Origin: Pseudopyrenochaeta lycopersici
Lineage: Eukaryota; Ascomycota; Dothideomycetes; Pleosporales; Pseudopyrenochaetaceae
DNA length: 64,000 nt
Direction of reading: 5' to 3'
Assembly (NCBI GenBank): GCA_003313425.1
Contig: NHZP01000026.1
Span: 310,001-374,000 of the forward strand
Shown here: piece by piece, positions 10,853-21,093 of the stretch
Numbering within the stretch: the stretch's first letter is position 1
How the letters are laid out: each line of letters opens with the position of its first letter
Program-made: the position numbers and the translations under genes
The notes under the pieces: generated by a model
Told to the model about the DNA's origin: nothing
What the model saw: only the letters and a program-made list of their open reading frames with translations
The model's database searches: none

Positions 10853-12227
10853 CTACATATAGATGTAACAGAATGGCCCATTAACTGTACTAACCAACTC
10901 CTTGATTGGATATGCTTTACCCTGTACATTAAGCACCTCTAAATCTTGTATATCATCAAGTTTCTGTGCTGGCCCGCCAGATGGGAAGACCGTTCCGCCG
11001 GCTATGACTTGCTGCCGGTTTTTGAAGTCCAGTGATTGCCAAATGGACCAAACGCGGTCGATCATGGCGTGGTGCATAAAAAAGTGAGGATCACCAGGAG
11101 AAGCATAGAAGTCTGCAAAGATTTAGTGGGGGGATGGACGTGGGATGGGTCGAGAAGACAGCCTACCAGATCCTGGATCTCCACTAACGGTAAAGTGCCC
11201 CGCTGTGTGCACACCTGTGCCCGCTTGCATTTCGTCCTGGAATGTCCCGATAGAAGTATTGTTGAGAATGAGAGTTGCAATCTTCTCGGGCGTGGCATCG
11301 CGCTGCACGAGGAAACCACTGATGTCTCGCCTGATGCACCGCGGGTTATACCCTAAGCCATCCTTTTGTGGATTGTTCTGAGGATTCACCACATCGGGCA
11401 TCACTGCCAAGGGGCTGGTTTTGGGTCAGTATGCTCTTTTTTTCATTTGACGGGGAAAGCCAAAATCAGTTGTGCCGATGAGAAACATACCCAAGATTCA
11501 CCTGCATGTCTTTGAGAGGCCCCGCGACAATGCAACCGCCACCTTCACCTGCCGGCTTTAGCCCGTTCCCAGGATGACTGACATTTTGCCCCTGTCCGCT
11601 CATGCTGGTGTCGCTGCCGTCAAAAAGTGGCGATTTTTCCGGGTTGGGATAGCGTCCCCAGTTCCAGTACTATCGTTGAAGATTAGCATCAGCTTTGGAC
11701 GACCCGGCCTTTCGCTCGGAGACAAAAAGGTGTCAAAGACTTACTGGCTGTGTACCGTTGTATCCACAATCCACCCTCAACGCTTCTTCATACGCAAAGG
11801 TGAAGTACCTGTGCCAGGACAAGAAACTACCCGTCGAGTGAACACTGAGCGTGTATTTTATGTGCATGGCTACGAAGTCATCGTAGCGGGATCTAGCACC
11901 GGGAAACTCTGTTGCGTTGAGCTTGGTAGGAGCTTTGGTGAGACATAGTACAGCGGCGATGTATGCTTTCTTATTGGCGGCGGTAATATCGCCCCTATGC
12001 TGCAGTCAGTAACATGTCAACGTAGTAAAGTAGACGTAAACATACCATTCTCTTCTGACACGCAAGTTCTGTTTTGTACACGTTGATGAATTGGAAATTG
12101 CAGCATCCATGGCTGGCCGACCCAGGGCTTGAATGTTATCAACCAAATCTGCGGCACATGGTATGCAAAGAAGAGATACAAGAGCTAGCAGAGCATACAG
12201 CACTCTGGGCGAGAATAGACCTGCCAT
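10853..12227 (-). CDS. Secreted short-form tyrosinase (type 3 copper oxidase)
   Basis: A tyrosinase-family protein expected to oxidise phenols to quinones outside the cell. Five exons (12046-12227, 11745-11994, 11491-11669, 11167-11414, 10853-11112) join in frame to give 372 residues. A signal peptide spans about residues 1-26. CuA ligands are H105, H113 and H122 (in AMHI, SVHSTG, LSWHRYF). CuB ligands are H273 and H277 (GVHTAGH) plus H300/H301 in FFMHHAMIDRVW. The protein ends about 70 residues after CuB, so the large C-terminal domain that shields the active site in many fungal tyrosinases is missing. Such short secreted forms include o-aminophenol oxidase-like enzymes, so the phenolic substrate is uncertain. 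It is an orphan locus with no melanin or other pathway gene nearby. Confidence 0.9.
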
Positions 12228-13851
12228 TGTATGAAGGCCGTCAGTTCGGAACACCTTGGGAATTGACAAGAAGGATACTGCTTGCTGAAGAAAGACATCT
12301 CTATCTTATACAATCTTTCCAGCATCGAAACCGTGCGTAGCTCGGCCTGCATGACGCATGGCATCCGGGCCTATTTATCTGGCAAGGTTAGTGAATCATT
12401 TCCAGAAGGTAGTGCGCGGGAAGTGGAGTCTAAGGGAAACGGCCAAGGCTAGATGAAGGGTTCATCAAAAGTTGGAAAAATCCCACGTGCAGTCAGGGCG
12501 CGGTAAGATATGCGAAACGCATGATAGGTCTGGCGACTGCAGAGTCTAGTGTACCTAGGTACATCTATGAGATCGAATCAAAGAGAGGGAAGAGTGGGCT
12601 GTTAGAAAACAGGTCTATCTTGATTCGGCATCTTCAGGTAGGCTAGCGCTAAGAATTCGGTCAGTAATTGAGTAGTCCGAAAAATTCCGCCCTGGAACAA
12701 TTCTTCTGATAGAATTAATCTAGCCGTCGAGGCCGCTGGGTCGCTGTGCAATAACTTTAAGGCCATCATATGCCGGGGTTCGCCAAGTCGGCAACGCAGT
12801 GCCCATTGTATAGGCTTTAAGCATGACCTAGGATTGAGCTTAATTTTCTGCAGGGACTGTTGATGTCCTAGCGTGTGCTTGAAGCAACGTTCTGGAACAT
12901 CTTCGAAGAGCGTGCCGAAAAAGCGGTACAATGGTGAAGACAAGGGGCTACGAATAAATTAGACACAGGAAACAGAACAAAGTTCCTCAAACTGCAGAAG
13001 GGTTTCCTGTAACGATTCACTTGTTTTTTTTTAATTTCATGGTAATAGTTGACCCATCTCTACGGCGAGCCTGACTACCGGAAAAAGGGTATCGCGAAAT
13101 GAAAGTCCTTAGTCTGAGTTTTACAATGTTTTCCTTGCGCGATATACACCCTAACCCCTGGCATGCAGGTACAGAATATACAAAGGGAACGCGTTGGTGA
13201 CTAGCCGGGTAGCGCTGTCCATGTTGGAGGCATTTCACTGCCATTGAAGGATACCTACGGTTGCATTGAACACGAGCCAAGGACCGATCAAATTCAAGTA
13301 TTAGCCTTATCGAATGTTGGGATTTTCGATCTTTTTTGGTCATGCCGCATGATTTGGCATTGCTTGATGTTTGGGGTCGGAACCTTCACACACCCATCCC
13401 GTAGATAAACTGTGGGACCTGAAACCGCCAAGTGCGGGAAATTTTGTTTTTACTTCTTCAATGGGAGATATTAAGGGTAATTTTTGGGCCGCTGGAAGCC
13501 CTCTGGAAGCGCTTTGACCGTTGTATTCCGGATAGTCTTCAAGCGATTTCGACTGAATCCTGGGTTGCGAGGTCGTCGGAGGCGTAGTTCTCGATTGAGC
13601 ATATCATGGTGCTGGCTACAAAACAAAACGATTTGTAGCTATAATTTAAAATACATCGTATGTAAACTCAATGCAAAGAAGCAGACGTAGTGTTTCGATC
13701 ATATTCATGTAATTGCCTATTTGTACATGCTATCAACTGCCGAAGGTGTCGAGCTTCATGTTGAGGCGAACATTGACCTTTTTTTGACATCCATGAAAAA
13801 GTCCGGTCCTAACACTTTTGCGGGTATCGAGGTCCTGGCTCTGATAGTTTT
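12228..13851. other. 1.6-kb spacer upstream of the tyrosinase
   Basis: The first few hundred bases should hold the tyrosinase promoter. The remainder has only short open frames of low coding quality. A 113-residue frame on the minus strand at 12602-12943 was examined and not accepted. Confidence 0.5.
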
Positions 13852-14832
13852 TCAACTCCGCGCGGCGTGCACCGGCAGCTCAGCAGGCCTTTCGTTGACC
13901 GGAGCTTCGAGTACTCCACTATACGGCACTTCATACCTGACTGAGCTGTCATGATACATCTCATGCTTTGTCAATTGGTTGTGATGCATTTCGAAAGATC
14001 GGTTTTGACGTAAGCCAAGTGCCGGGTTCGAGTTCCCTCGACGTTGTTTCCGTCTCCACCATAGAAACAAGCCTGAGACTACGAATGCAATCAAGGCGAC
14101 GCCACCAATTGATGCACCGATGGCTGCTCTGGCGCCACGGGACAGACCGGAAGACGATGTTGAGTCATTTGCGTTGGTGTTAGCAGATGACGTCGAGGTC
14201 GAGGAGCTCAAAGAAGACGATGCGGATACTGACAGGGCGCTTGACGTAGCAATGTGTGCGCCGAGCAACTGTTACAAGGTCAGTATCCTATCATTTAGAG
14301 GTTTTTATGTTGATGGATGGGCATGCACATTGATTGTTGAGTATTTGTCGTCGTGAATAGCTGTAACATCCTTGAAATGCCAGCGTTGCCCATTCTGTGG
14401 CGCAGTGACATTTGGACTCATAACCAGAATAGTGCCATCCTTGTCATTCAAACGATAGTTTGTTCCATTTGCGGCATTCGATAGATACCAACTACCATCG
14501 CCCCACGGATTGATCGTCCAGTAAACACTCGTGTCTGCAATATCGCCCCTAGCCATAAAAGGACGTGTTTTGCCATCCGTAGTCTCGGTATCCATGTACA
14601 TGGCGCCCAACCATGATTCTGAGCCAGCCTCTTGACTGCGTAAGCTCCAGTAGGTAGAGTTTATCTGGAAAATTTGCCATCGTTGTGAAGAGCCTGACGT
14701 GGCTGCTGCGCCCATTATCACGGCACCCTTTGCTTTGTCGTCAGAAATTGGTGCTGTTCCTAGTAAGGTCTTTCCTGTACTTTGTGACAATATTTGGTAC
14801 CACATATTCGAATTGAATTGAGGTGTCGCCAT
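13852..14832 (-). CDS. Ricin-B-like lectin domain fused to a single-pass membrane segment
   Basis: Unnamed membrane protein of 306 residues from two exons, 14329-14832 and 13852-14268. The intron has a GTGCAT donor, a TACTGAC branch site and an ACAG acceptor. Residues about 5-160 look like a ricin-type beta-trefoil: repeated QRW signatures (SSQRWQIFQI, NGQRWHF) and WSLRSQ, WTINPWGDG and SWYLSNAANG blocks. A Ser/Thr-rich stalk follows, then a membrane segment (GASIGGVALIAFVVSGLFLWW), a basic stop-transfer RRKQRR and a roughly 70-residue tail. No signal peptide precedes the lectin domain at the chosen ATG. An upstream in-frame ATG at 14970 would add a hydrophobic N-terminus but lies in a less gene-like stretch. 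Topology and sugar are therefore open; a surface sensor is only inference. Confidence 0.75.
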
Positions 14833-16390
14833 TGCGCATATATCTGACGATAAACAACAGAGAGCACGAAGCTTAATACTTAGCCAACGAAGGCAAGAAA
14901 TGGATATGAAAAAGTGTGAAATTGAGAAGATGATAATGCCAAAATACAACAAGCCGCGATTCACAAGCAATGATGGAATTCAGCAAAAGGGTCTTTATGG
15001 TTATATTGGCCAGAGACCGCTTCAGCCCCCAGAAGGCCTCCAAGCAGGGCGTATGAGAGGGTACGCCTGGGAATTTGTAATTAGGACCATGCGCTACTAA
15101 AGGCGGGAAAGAGAGTATGCAGCTGACATAAAGACACAAGTAAACACAGCTTTGCAACGCTAACTCGGCAGGAATGGTTAGCACAATTATTGGGGCTTTC
15201 ATGGCAGTTTGAATAATTCTTCTCCACGCCAGTCCCTTCACTCATGATTCCACCACATTATTTCGTGTGGGGGAGGGCAAGTGATAAAGTAAGCGATCCT
15301 TGCAGGGTTGGAAATCAACAAATAAATAGATCCAGGCGCCCCAGCAGCACCTGAAATGGGGCTGCCAAGCTTACGCTAGATTGTCGTGCCTCATCTCATC
15401 TTCAGTATCCTGCACTTCAAGTTTCAAAGACAAATACAAATGGCAGAATCTTACTGAACATGCCAGCTTTTCATTCTCCAGAAATCTTCATGAAGCTCTC
15501 GACAGCATGTTGGGAGAACGCTCACACATATCAGTCTAGTGAGCGAGCGATTGGATGCCATATCTGGAGATTTATGTAGAAAGGGCTTACCATAAAGCAA
15601 GAGCGTATTGAAACTTCAAGTATTAGTTTCCAGCTGGCTCCTGCTTCTTGTCGATAAAGAAACGAGGATGTGCAGTCTCAGCACTGTGTAGGCATGTGCT
15701 CTCCATATCCTGTCAGCCTCCACTCCAAGGTAGCTGCAGAATGAATGTAACTCCAGAGAAACAACATTAAGGAACAGCATTCTCATGGTGTTCGAGAACG
15801 ATCTAATTCGCAGTACTTGCAGCTTCCGGCAGCTGTTTGAGACGTGAGTGACTTTAGTCACCTCTAATCGCGTTTTGATTGACCGCGATTGGTTGCGAAC
15901 TGGAAGCGATGCGATTGGCTCCTTGGATCGCTCTTGTCCTGAACACCATTTTGATTGCATCTCCCACGAGCCGATGGCGGGGCGAACCGCGATGCATGAC
16001 GACGAATTGTGGAGACGAGCTAGAAGATCGGTGCATGATTGCCGTTCTTATTATCTTCGCGAAGCACGGAAACCGTGGGTGATGTGCGTGCGACGAGCAT
16101 TTCGATACCACTCGTTCACATTTGCCTTATGCGGCTAGTGCAACATTGTGAGACCACGATTGGTCGAACCAATCGTGCGATACTCGCTATTCGCGAATTC
16201 CTGCGAAATCGAGTCCCTCTGTCGCAGTCAGAAGTCACGCGGACCATATCAGTAATGGAAGGATTACGCTGAAAGAGATGGGGTGCTTCTGATATAAAGG
16301 TGTCCGAGAACGCCTTCTGGAACGCCGCATCCTTAACCTTCAATACCAACTTTCTTGGATCAAACTATATCATTACTCGTAACAAATAAT
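14833..16390. promoter_or_regulatory. Divergent upstream region with CGATTGG (CCAAT-type) repeats
   Basis: This 1.56-kb region separates two divergent starts. Near the Rieske gene it carries four copies of the heptamer CGATTGG: 15886-15892, 15912-15918, 16157-16163 and, inverted, 16169-16175. The core ATTGG is the complement of CCAAT, the site of the fungal CCAAT-binding complex. No coding sequence is evident. Confidence 0.45.
16155..16177. repeat. Inverted repeat made of two opposed CCAAT boxes
   Basis: Two perfect 10-bp arms, CACGATTGGT and ACCAATCGTG, are separated by CGA. The arms contain opposed CCAAT boxes and lie about 215-235 bp upstream of the Rieske oxygenase start. It could be a dimeric factor site; the sequence alone does not show function. 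Confidence 0.6.
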
Positions 16391-17641
16391 ATGTCTTCAC
16401 TGATTCACTACTTTGCCTTTGGCAGCTCTGCCAAAGAGACTGCAGCAGCCAAAGAAACCCCTGTACGCGCCCTACCTGCATCATGGTACACCTCGCCTGC
16501 TATGTACGAGTTTGAACGCAGAGCCATCTTCTCCAAGCGATGGCTCTTCATCACGCATAGCTCGCGTCTAAAAGAGACGGGTGACTGGCTCCGATTCAAG
16601 GATGTTGCAGGCTTCGACTTTATCATCACTCGTGATAGGGCCGGAACCATCAGCGCCTTCCACAATGTATGCAGACACCGCGCATACCCCGTTATCGAGG
16701 AGGAGAATGCAGGAAATAAGAAGATTCTAGCTTGCAGATATCACGGGTGGAGCTATGGACTTAACGGGAAATTGGCGAAGGCACCAGGCTACCAACAGTT
16801 GGAATTCGAGAAGGAGCAAAACGGTCTTTTCAAGATACACACCAAGATCGATCGCAATGGCTTTGTATGGGTCAATATGGACGCTTCTGCAACGCCAGAA
16901 GTTCCATGGGAGGAACACTTCGCCAACGTCGACGTGCAGGCACGTTACTCCCACTTGAACTTTGACGACTACGAGCTCGACCACACATACGAGTTGGACT
17001 GCGCATACAACTGGAAAATTGCCTCGGACAACTTCAACGAGTGCTACCATTGCCCTACAACACATCCTGACATTCCCGCCTTCCTCAACCTCGAGAGCTT
17101 CGACAGCGACACTGTAGACGGACACATCCAACACCACTGCGTCTCAACACCAGAGCAACTCGAGAAAGGGCTAGACGTCCACAGCACATACTACTTCCCC
17201 AACGTGTCCATGTCGGCATCCCCGCACTTCATGATGATCCAGAAATTCCTGCCCGCGGGCCCCGGCCGCTCCAACATCACATACGAGGTATACAAGAACA
17301 AGAAGTCGTCATCTGAAGACTTCCACATCATTGCCGACATGTACGAGCGCGTCATGCGCGAGGACAAGGTGCTTTGCAACGCTGCGCAGAGGAACCTCGA
17401 TAGGGGCGTTTTTGTAAACGGCCAGTTGCATCCCAAGTACGAGAAGGCGCCGCTGTTCTTCCAGAACACGGTCAGGGAGGTTATTACCGAGCACTTCCAG
17501 CGCGAGAAGAAGGAGGGGCATGAGATCTGGCCTGCGAGGCAGAAGGTCGAGGGTAATATCGGTGTGAGCAATGAGGATGAGGAGATCTGTTCTGGCATAG
17601 CCTGCGGGACGGGTGGGCAGAAGGAGATTTTGGCCTGGTAG
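16391..17641 (+). CDS. Rieske [2Fe-2S] aromatic-ring-hydroxylase-type oxygenase, choline monooxygenase-like
   Basis: Oxygenase alpha subunit of 416 residues in one exon. The Rieske cluster ligands are C94 and H96 (NVCRHRAYP) and C115 and H118 (ACRYHGW). The mononuclear iron site is H220 and H225 within NECYHCPTTHP, preceded by the conserved aspartate of ASDNFN. This layout is that of plant and fungal choline monooxygenases, which turn choline into betaine aldehyde; homologues also act on carnitine and other quaternary amines, so the substrate is inferred. I start at the ATG at 16391 (MSSLIHYF); no upstream in-frame ATG is needed. No signal peptide is seen, so it is probably cytosolic. A reductase partner and betaine aldehyde dehydrogenase are not in the window. 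Confidence 0.88.
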   Translation: MSSLIHYFAFGSSAKETAAAKETPVRALPASWYTSPAMYEFERRAIFSKRWLFITHSSRLKETGDWLRFKDVAGFDFIITRDRAGTISAFHNVCRHRAYPVIEEENAGNKKILACRYHGWSYGLNGKLAKAPGYQQLEFEKEQNGLFKIHTKIDRNGFVWVNMDASATPEVPWEEHFANVDVQARYSHLNFDDYELDHTYELDCAYNWKIASDNFNECYHCPTTHPDIPAFLNLESFDSDTVDGHIQHHCVSTPEQLEKGLDVHSTYYFPNVSMSASPHFMMIQKFLPAGPGRSNITYEVYKNKKSSSEDFHIIADMYERVMREDKVLCNAAQRNLDRGVFVNGQLHPKYEKAPLFFQNTVREVITEHFQREKKEGHEIWPARQKVEGNIGVSNEDEEICSGIACGTGGQKEILAW

Positions 17642-17924
17642 GCTCTCTTCTTATCAAGATTGCTCCTCTTCACTTTTTGGCGTTTTAGCGATCATTTGCT
17701 TTTTGAGAGGCTAGGGCACCCTCCTTCTTTGTGCATAGCTCCAGCGTTTTTATATAGTTGTAGACCTAGAATGACAAATAAATATAAACATATCAGTAGC
17801 TCTCTTGCAAATGCACACTGTGATTATAGAAATGATAGACTGTGTAGAAGTAAAGTGCGTCGAATAAGGATCATAATATTCGAAATGTGCAATCCGTATG
17901 ACAGTACTATCGAAACATCGAACA

Positions 17925-19970
17925 TTACTTCGCTGCTTCCTTAACATTTCTCTCGATTCCACCCATTGCTTCCTTGACCGCGGGACAATAATGCTTCCTA
18001 AGAATCTCTCCTTCCCAAATTGTCCCCGCGAAGGGATTGCTTCCTTCGATCTCTGTCTTCAATGCATCGAAGACACCATCTCCTCTCCTCTCCTCGGTAT
18101 TCCAAAGCGGCGCAACCTTCTTACCATGCGTCCTCGTGATGCGATTCAATAGGCCTAGCATTGCCGTGCATGATTTCTCAGGTAAATGTAACGAGATGGT
18201 CATCAGTTGCTTGGCAAATGCCGCAACACGAACTGGAGGTACTGCGCGGATGGACGCGGCAGGGAGTAGAACGGAAGATAAGGAGCGGATTAAAAGAACT
18301 ATAGTGGTCTGGACGTTGATCTTTGCGGTATCGGCATGCGATTGGACGGCGTTGGGATCGGGGAGATGGAGGGATTTGGAGCTCAGCTCGATATCCGGGT
18401 TTAGAGCGACAGGGTGCAGGGTACGATACAGGTGGGTTATGAAGTAACTCAAGTCGAGTTTGAGTGTTGACGCTGCTTTTGCGGCGTCTTGCCCCTCGAG
18501 TAGGGCGAAAGCTGTAATGACGCAGAGGAGGGACTCTCGCGTAAGATTCCGCTCTGGAGCCTCGTCGTCATCGTCTTCATCTGATGCATCTTCGTCCTCT
18601 GAGGCTTCAGCTGCTGCAGTGAGTTCGGCGGTAGAGATAATGTCCCGTAGTGCTTCCAAGATATCACCGAAGAAGTCTTGGTTGATGAGATGTGCGTATC
18701 GTGCGAGTCCTTCGAGCACGGCGCCCATGAGCTTCGGTGAGCGCGCCTTGAGTATCCGAAAGTAGGCCACAAACACCATCTTCAGCGTTTCGGCCTGCAT
18801 CCTGTCACGCTCTTCGTGGCTGACAGCTGCATCGGCTTCTTTGAACTCCTTTTCAATTGCCTTCTTCTCCTTCAACTCCTTTCGTAACCTCTTTGTTCGG
18901 AACTCGCGCTTTTGCTTCATCTTTTTATTACTCAGCGGTTGATCTTCCGATTTGTCGACAGCGTTGTAGGAAGCTTTGTGGGAAAACTCGGACAAGAGGC
19001 GGAGATGTAAGAAGGTGTTCAAAACACTTTCATCGAAGCGGTAGTTCTTGCCCTTCATCATCTTGGTCAACATAGTAACCCCCTCCAGCGCGGCATTACT
19101 GTCCTCGTCGTTGGCGAAAAGCGTCTCCATAGCCTCCCTGCATCTTACAAAATCCGAATCAACACGCCGCATGCTGAGCTTTCCGACTAAAATTTTGAGG
19201 AGCTCTCCCCGGAAGTTGAAGTGAGGGACTGCCGTGATCAAGTTACATGCGCAGCTGATAGCAACCGAAGCAAGACTGGCGATTTGCTCTTTATCAGAGC
19301 CACTATTTTTCGCCAGCTTCGCTAGATGCTTTATATATGCTTCGTAGCTGGAGACAAGCTTCTGTTCGAACATTCGTAGCTTCTTAACTTCCTTGGAGAT
19401 TTTTTCCTGCATTTTCTCCTCTGAAAGTGGTCTTATCCTGTATCCAGGGATCAAATCTTTGAAGATGGCCACTTGTGTTGCAAGCGCCAATTTTTTGACG
19501 GTGATATTCTCCGAGTCTGCAATAGCTGCCAGTGTCTTCAAAGCTCCAATGTGTTCTTCCGGATCTTCGTTGACCAGACTTGCTATCCGCGCCAATTCTT
19601 CCTTTGCTTCCATTATTTGTTGCCGAGCTGGAATCTTTGGCACTTTTTTCTCCTCCGCCTTCTCGTCCTCTGACTGCTCTCCAGCATCATCCTCGCTTCC
19701 AGACCCCAAAAAGCTGTCCGAATCCTCGCTTTTCACGTCTGCCGGGGCGGCTGGATGCGCTACCCATCCTTCAGTTGTTCTAACTGGTAACTTCTTGTTC
19801 TCCTTCTGTTTTTTTAGCTTGCGCGGCCGCGTTTCGTAGTCCTGTTCGAGGTCCCATTTTGCGGCGTTCTTCAGGAAGGTCGCCTTGTGGTCTTGTGTCG
19901 CACCATTTGTGCGCTCACCGTCCTCTGGAGGGGAAAGTCGCCTTCTCTTTGCGGCCGGTACGCGCGACAT
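17925..19970 (-). CDS. noc3: Nucleolar complex-associated protein NOC3
   Basis: NOC3 pairs with NOC2 to carry pre-60S particles from nucleolus to nucleoplasm and in yeast also has a role at replication origins. The intronless frame gives 681 residues, close to yeast Noc3 (663). The N-terminus holds nuclear-localisation-like basic runs (AAKRRRLSPP, RPRKLKKQKENKK) and an acidic stretch. The NOC3 domain follows (PGYRIRPLSEEKMQ, VSSYEAYIKHL, PHFNFRGELLKILV). Next comes a lysine-rich segment with MKQKREFRTKRLRKELKE, an acidic run and a C-terminal CBF/Mak21-type domain with HGKKVAPLW and SNPFAGTIWE. It starts 193 bp from, and divergent to, NIP7, another 60S-assembly factor. Confidence 0.95.
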   Translation of the reverse strand: MSRVPAAKRRRLSPPEDGERTNGATQDHKATFLKNAAKWDLEQDYETRPRKLKKQKENKKLPVRTTEGWVAHPAAPADVKSEDSDSFLGSGSEDDAGEQSEDEKAEEKKVPKIPARQQIMEAKEELARIASLVNEDPEEHIGALKTLAAIADSENITVKKLALATQVAIFKDLIPGYRIRPLSEEKMQEKISKEVKKLRMFEQKLVSSYEAYIKHLAKLAKNSGSDKEQIASLASVAISCACNLITAVPHFNFRGELLKILVGKLSMRRVDSDFVRCREAMETLFANDEDSNAALEGVTMLTKMMKGKNYRFDESVLNTFLHLRLLSEFSHKASYNAVDKSEDQPLSNKKMKQKREFRTKRLRKELKEKKAIEKEFKEADAAVSHEERDRMQAETLKMVFVAYFRILKARSPKLMGAVLEGLARYAHLINQDFFGDILEALRDIISTAELTAAAEASEDEDASDEDDDDEAPERNLTRESLLCVITAFALLEGQDAAKAASTLKLDLSYFITHLYRTLHPVALNPDIELSSKSLHLPDPNAVQSHADTAKINVQTTIVLLIRSLSSVLLPAASIRAVPPVRVAAFAKQLMTISLHLPEKSCTAMLGLLNRITRTHGKKVAPLWNTEERRGDGVFDALKTEIEGSNPFAGTIWEGEILRKHYCPAVKEAMGGIERNVKEAAK

Positions 19971-20163
19971 TGCGTAATTGGAGAAATTGGGTGTGGAGGG
20001 AGATCGTTGCTGCTGGAAAGTCCCGCCAGAAATTTTGGTAGAGGTTCGGCAGAAAGCACACCGCTTTCACCGGCTCTCCACATTTTTTTTTGGCTGCATA
20101 TGCAGACTTGCGATTGAGCAACTTCGAACTTTCCCAGTCTCTCAATCCACATACCACGCCAAG
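19971..20163. promoter_or_regulatory. 193-bp bidirectional promoter NOC3/NIP7
   Basis: Two 60S-assembly genes start back to back here. The stretch AGAAATTTT at 20028-20036 resembles the A/T-rich RRPE element of yeast ribosome-biogenesis promoters, and a T-rich run follows near 20082-20091. The resemblance is suggestive only. Confidence 0.55.
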
Positions 20164-20826
20164 ATGAGACCGCTCACAGAGCCCGAGACAAAAACCCTCT
20201 TCGAGAAGCTCGCGACATACTGCGGGAAGGGAATTTCAAACCTTATCGCTGACCCCGCAGGTAGCTCAGATCGCAATGTCTTTCGTGTGCAGGTACAATT
20301 GTTCACACCCTAGAATCCGTAGAGTCGTCTGCTGACAGTCGCATAGGGATCAAGAGTCTATTATGTTCGTGAATCGCTCGCCAACCTCGCCACATCCGTT
20401 GCCCGCGACAATCTCCTCTCCCTTGGAATCTGCCTTGGAAAATTCACAAAGACAGGGAAATTCCGCTTACACATAACCGCACTGTCGATTATCGCACCAC
20501 ACGCACGGTATAAAGTCTGGGTAAAACAGAATGGCGAGATGCCGTTCCTCTACGGCGGTAATGTGTTGAAAGCGCATGTTGGACGGTGGAGCGAAGACTG
20601 CCCAGAACACCAAGGTGTCGTAGTACTGAGCATGAACGACACACCTCTGGTAAGCAACCTTGTGAACGTAATACATGCAGGTATACTGATTGGGCTCTAG
20701 GGATTTGGAGTAAGCGCGCGATCAACCGCCGAGGCGAGGAAGCTAGACCCCACAGGCATTGTCACATTCAGGCAAGCAGATATTGGAGAGTATCTACGAG
20801 AGGAAGACACCTTGTTCACAACCTGA
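20164..20826 (+). CDS. nip7: 60S ribosome assembly factor NIP7
   Basis: NIP7 is an RNA-binding factor with a C-terminal PUA domain, needed for 27S pre-rRNA processing. Three exons (20164-20292, 20347-20649, 20701-20826) join in frame to give 185 residues against 181 in yeast. Near-invariant family blocks are present: [16 protein letters not shown] at the start, [19 protein letters not shown] in the middle, and [19 protein letters not shown]. The PUA end has GFGVSARST and [18 protein letters not shown]. The last intron contains an earlier CAG at 20678-20680; using it would add codons that include an in-frame stop, so the acceptor at 20700 was preferred. It is divergently paired with NOC3. Confidence 0.96.
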
Positions 20827-21093
20827 GCAAATAGCAATGAACCAAAACCACTGGGTTTACGATGAGGATACCAGCTTCAATAGCAAAAGAGCACAGGACT
20901 GTCCCAGCTAAGACAAAGGGCACAAAGTCACACTGCTTGTTGGAGCCTTAGAATAGCAGCATCCTGGCACAAACGGAGCATGAATATGGCACAATTGCAC
21001 TCATTGATATGATTGCAATATCAGGAGTAGAGCGAATGAAGATCGATACCCAATAGTATCCGCAAATGATGGTTTCGTCTCATACCTTCACCC

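Noticed and set aside
12602..12943. 113-residue minus-strand frame upstream of the tyrosinase gene
   Set aside because: No motif, no supporting exons and no gene-like codon pattern; probably chance.
18037..18447. Antisense frame within NOC3
   Set aside because: It lies opposite a conserved coding sequence and has no independent signal.
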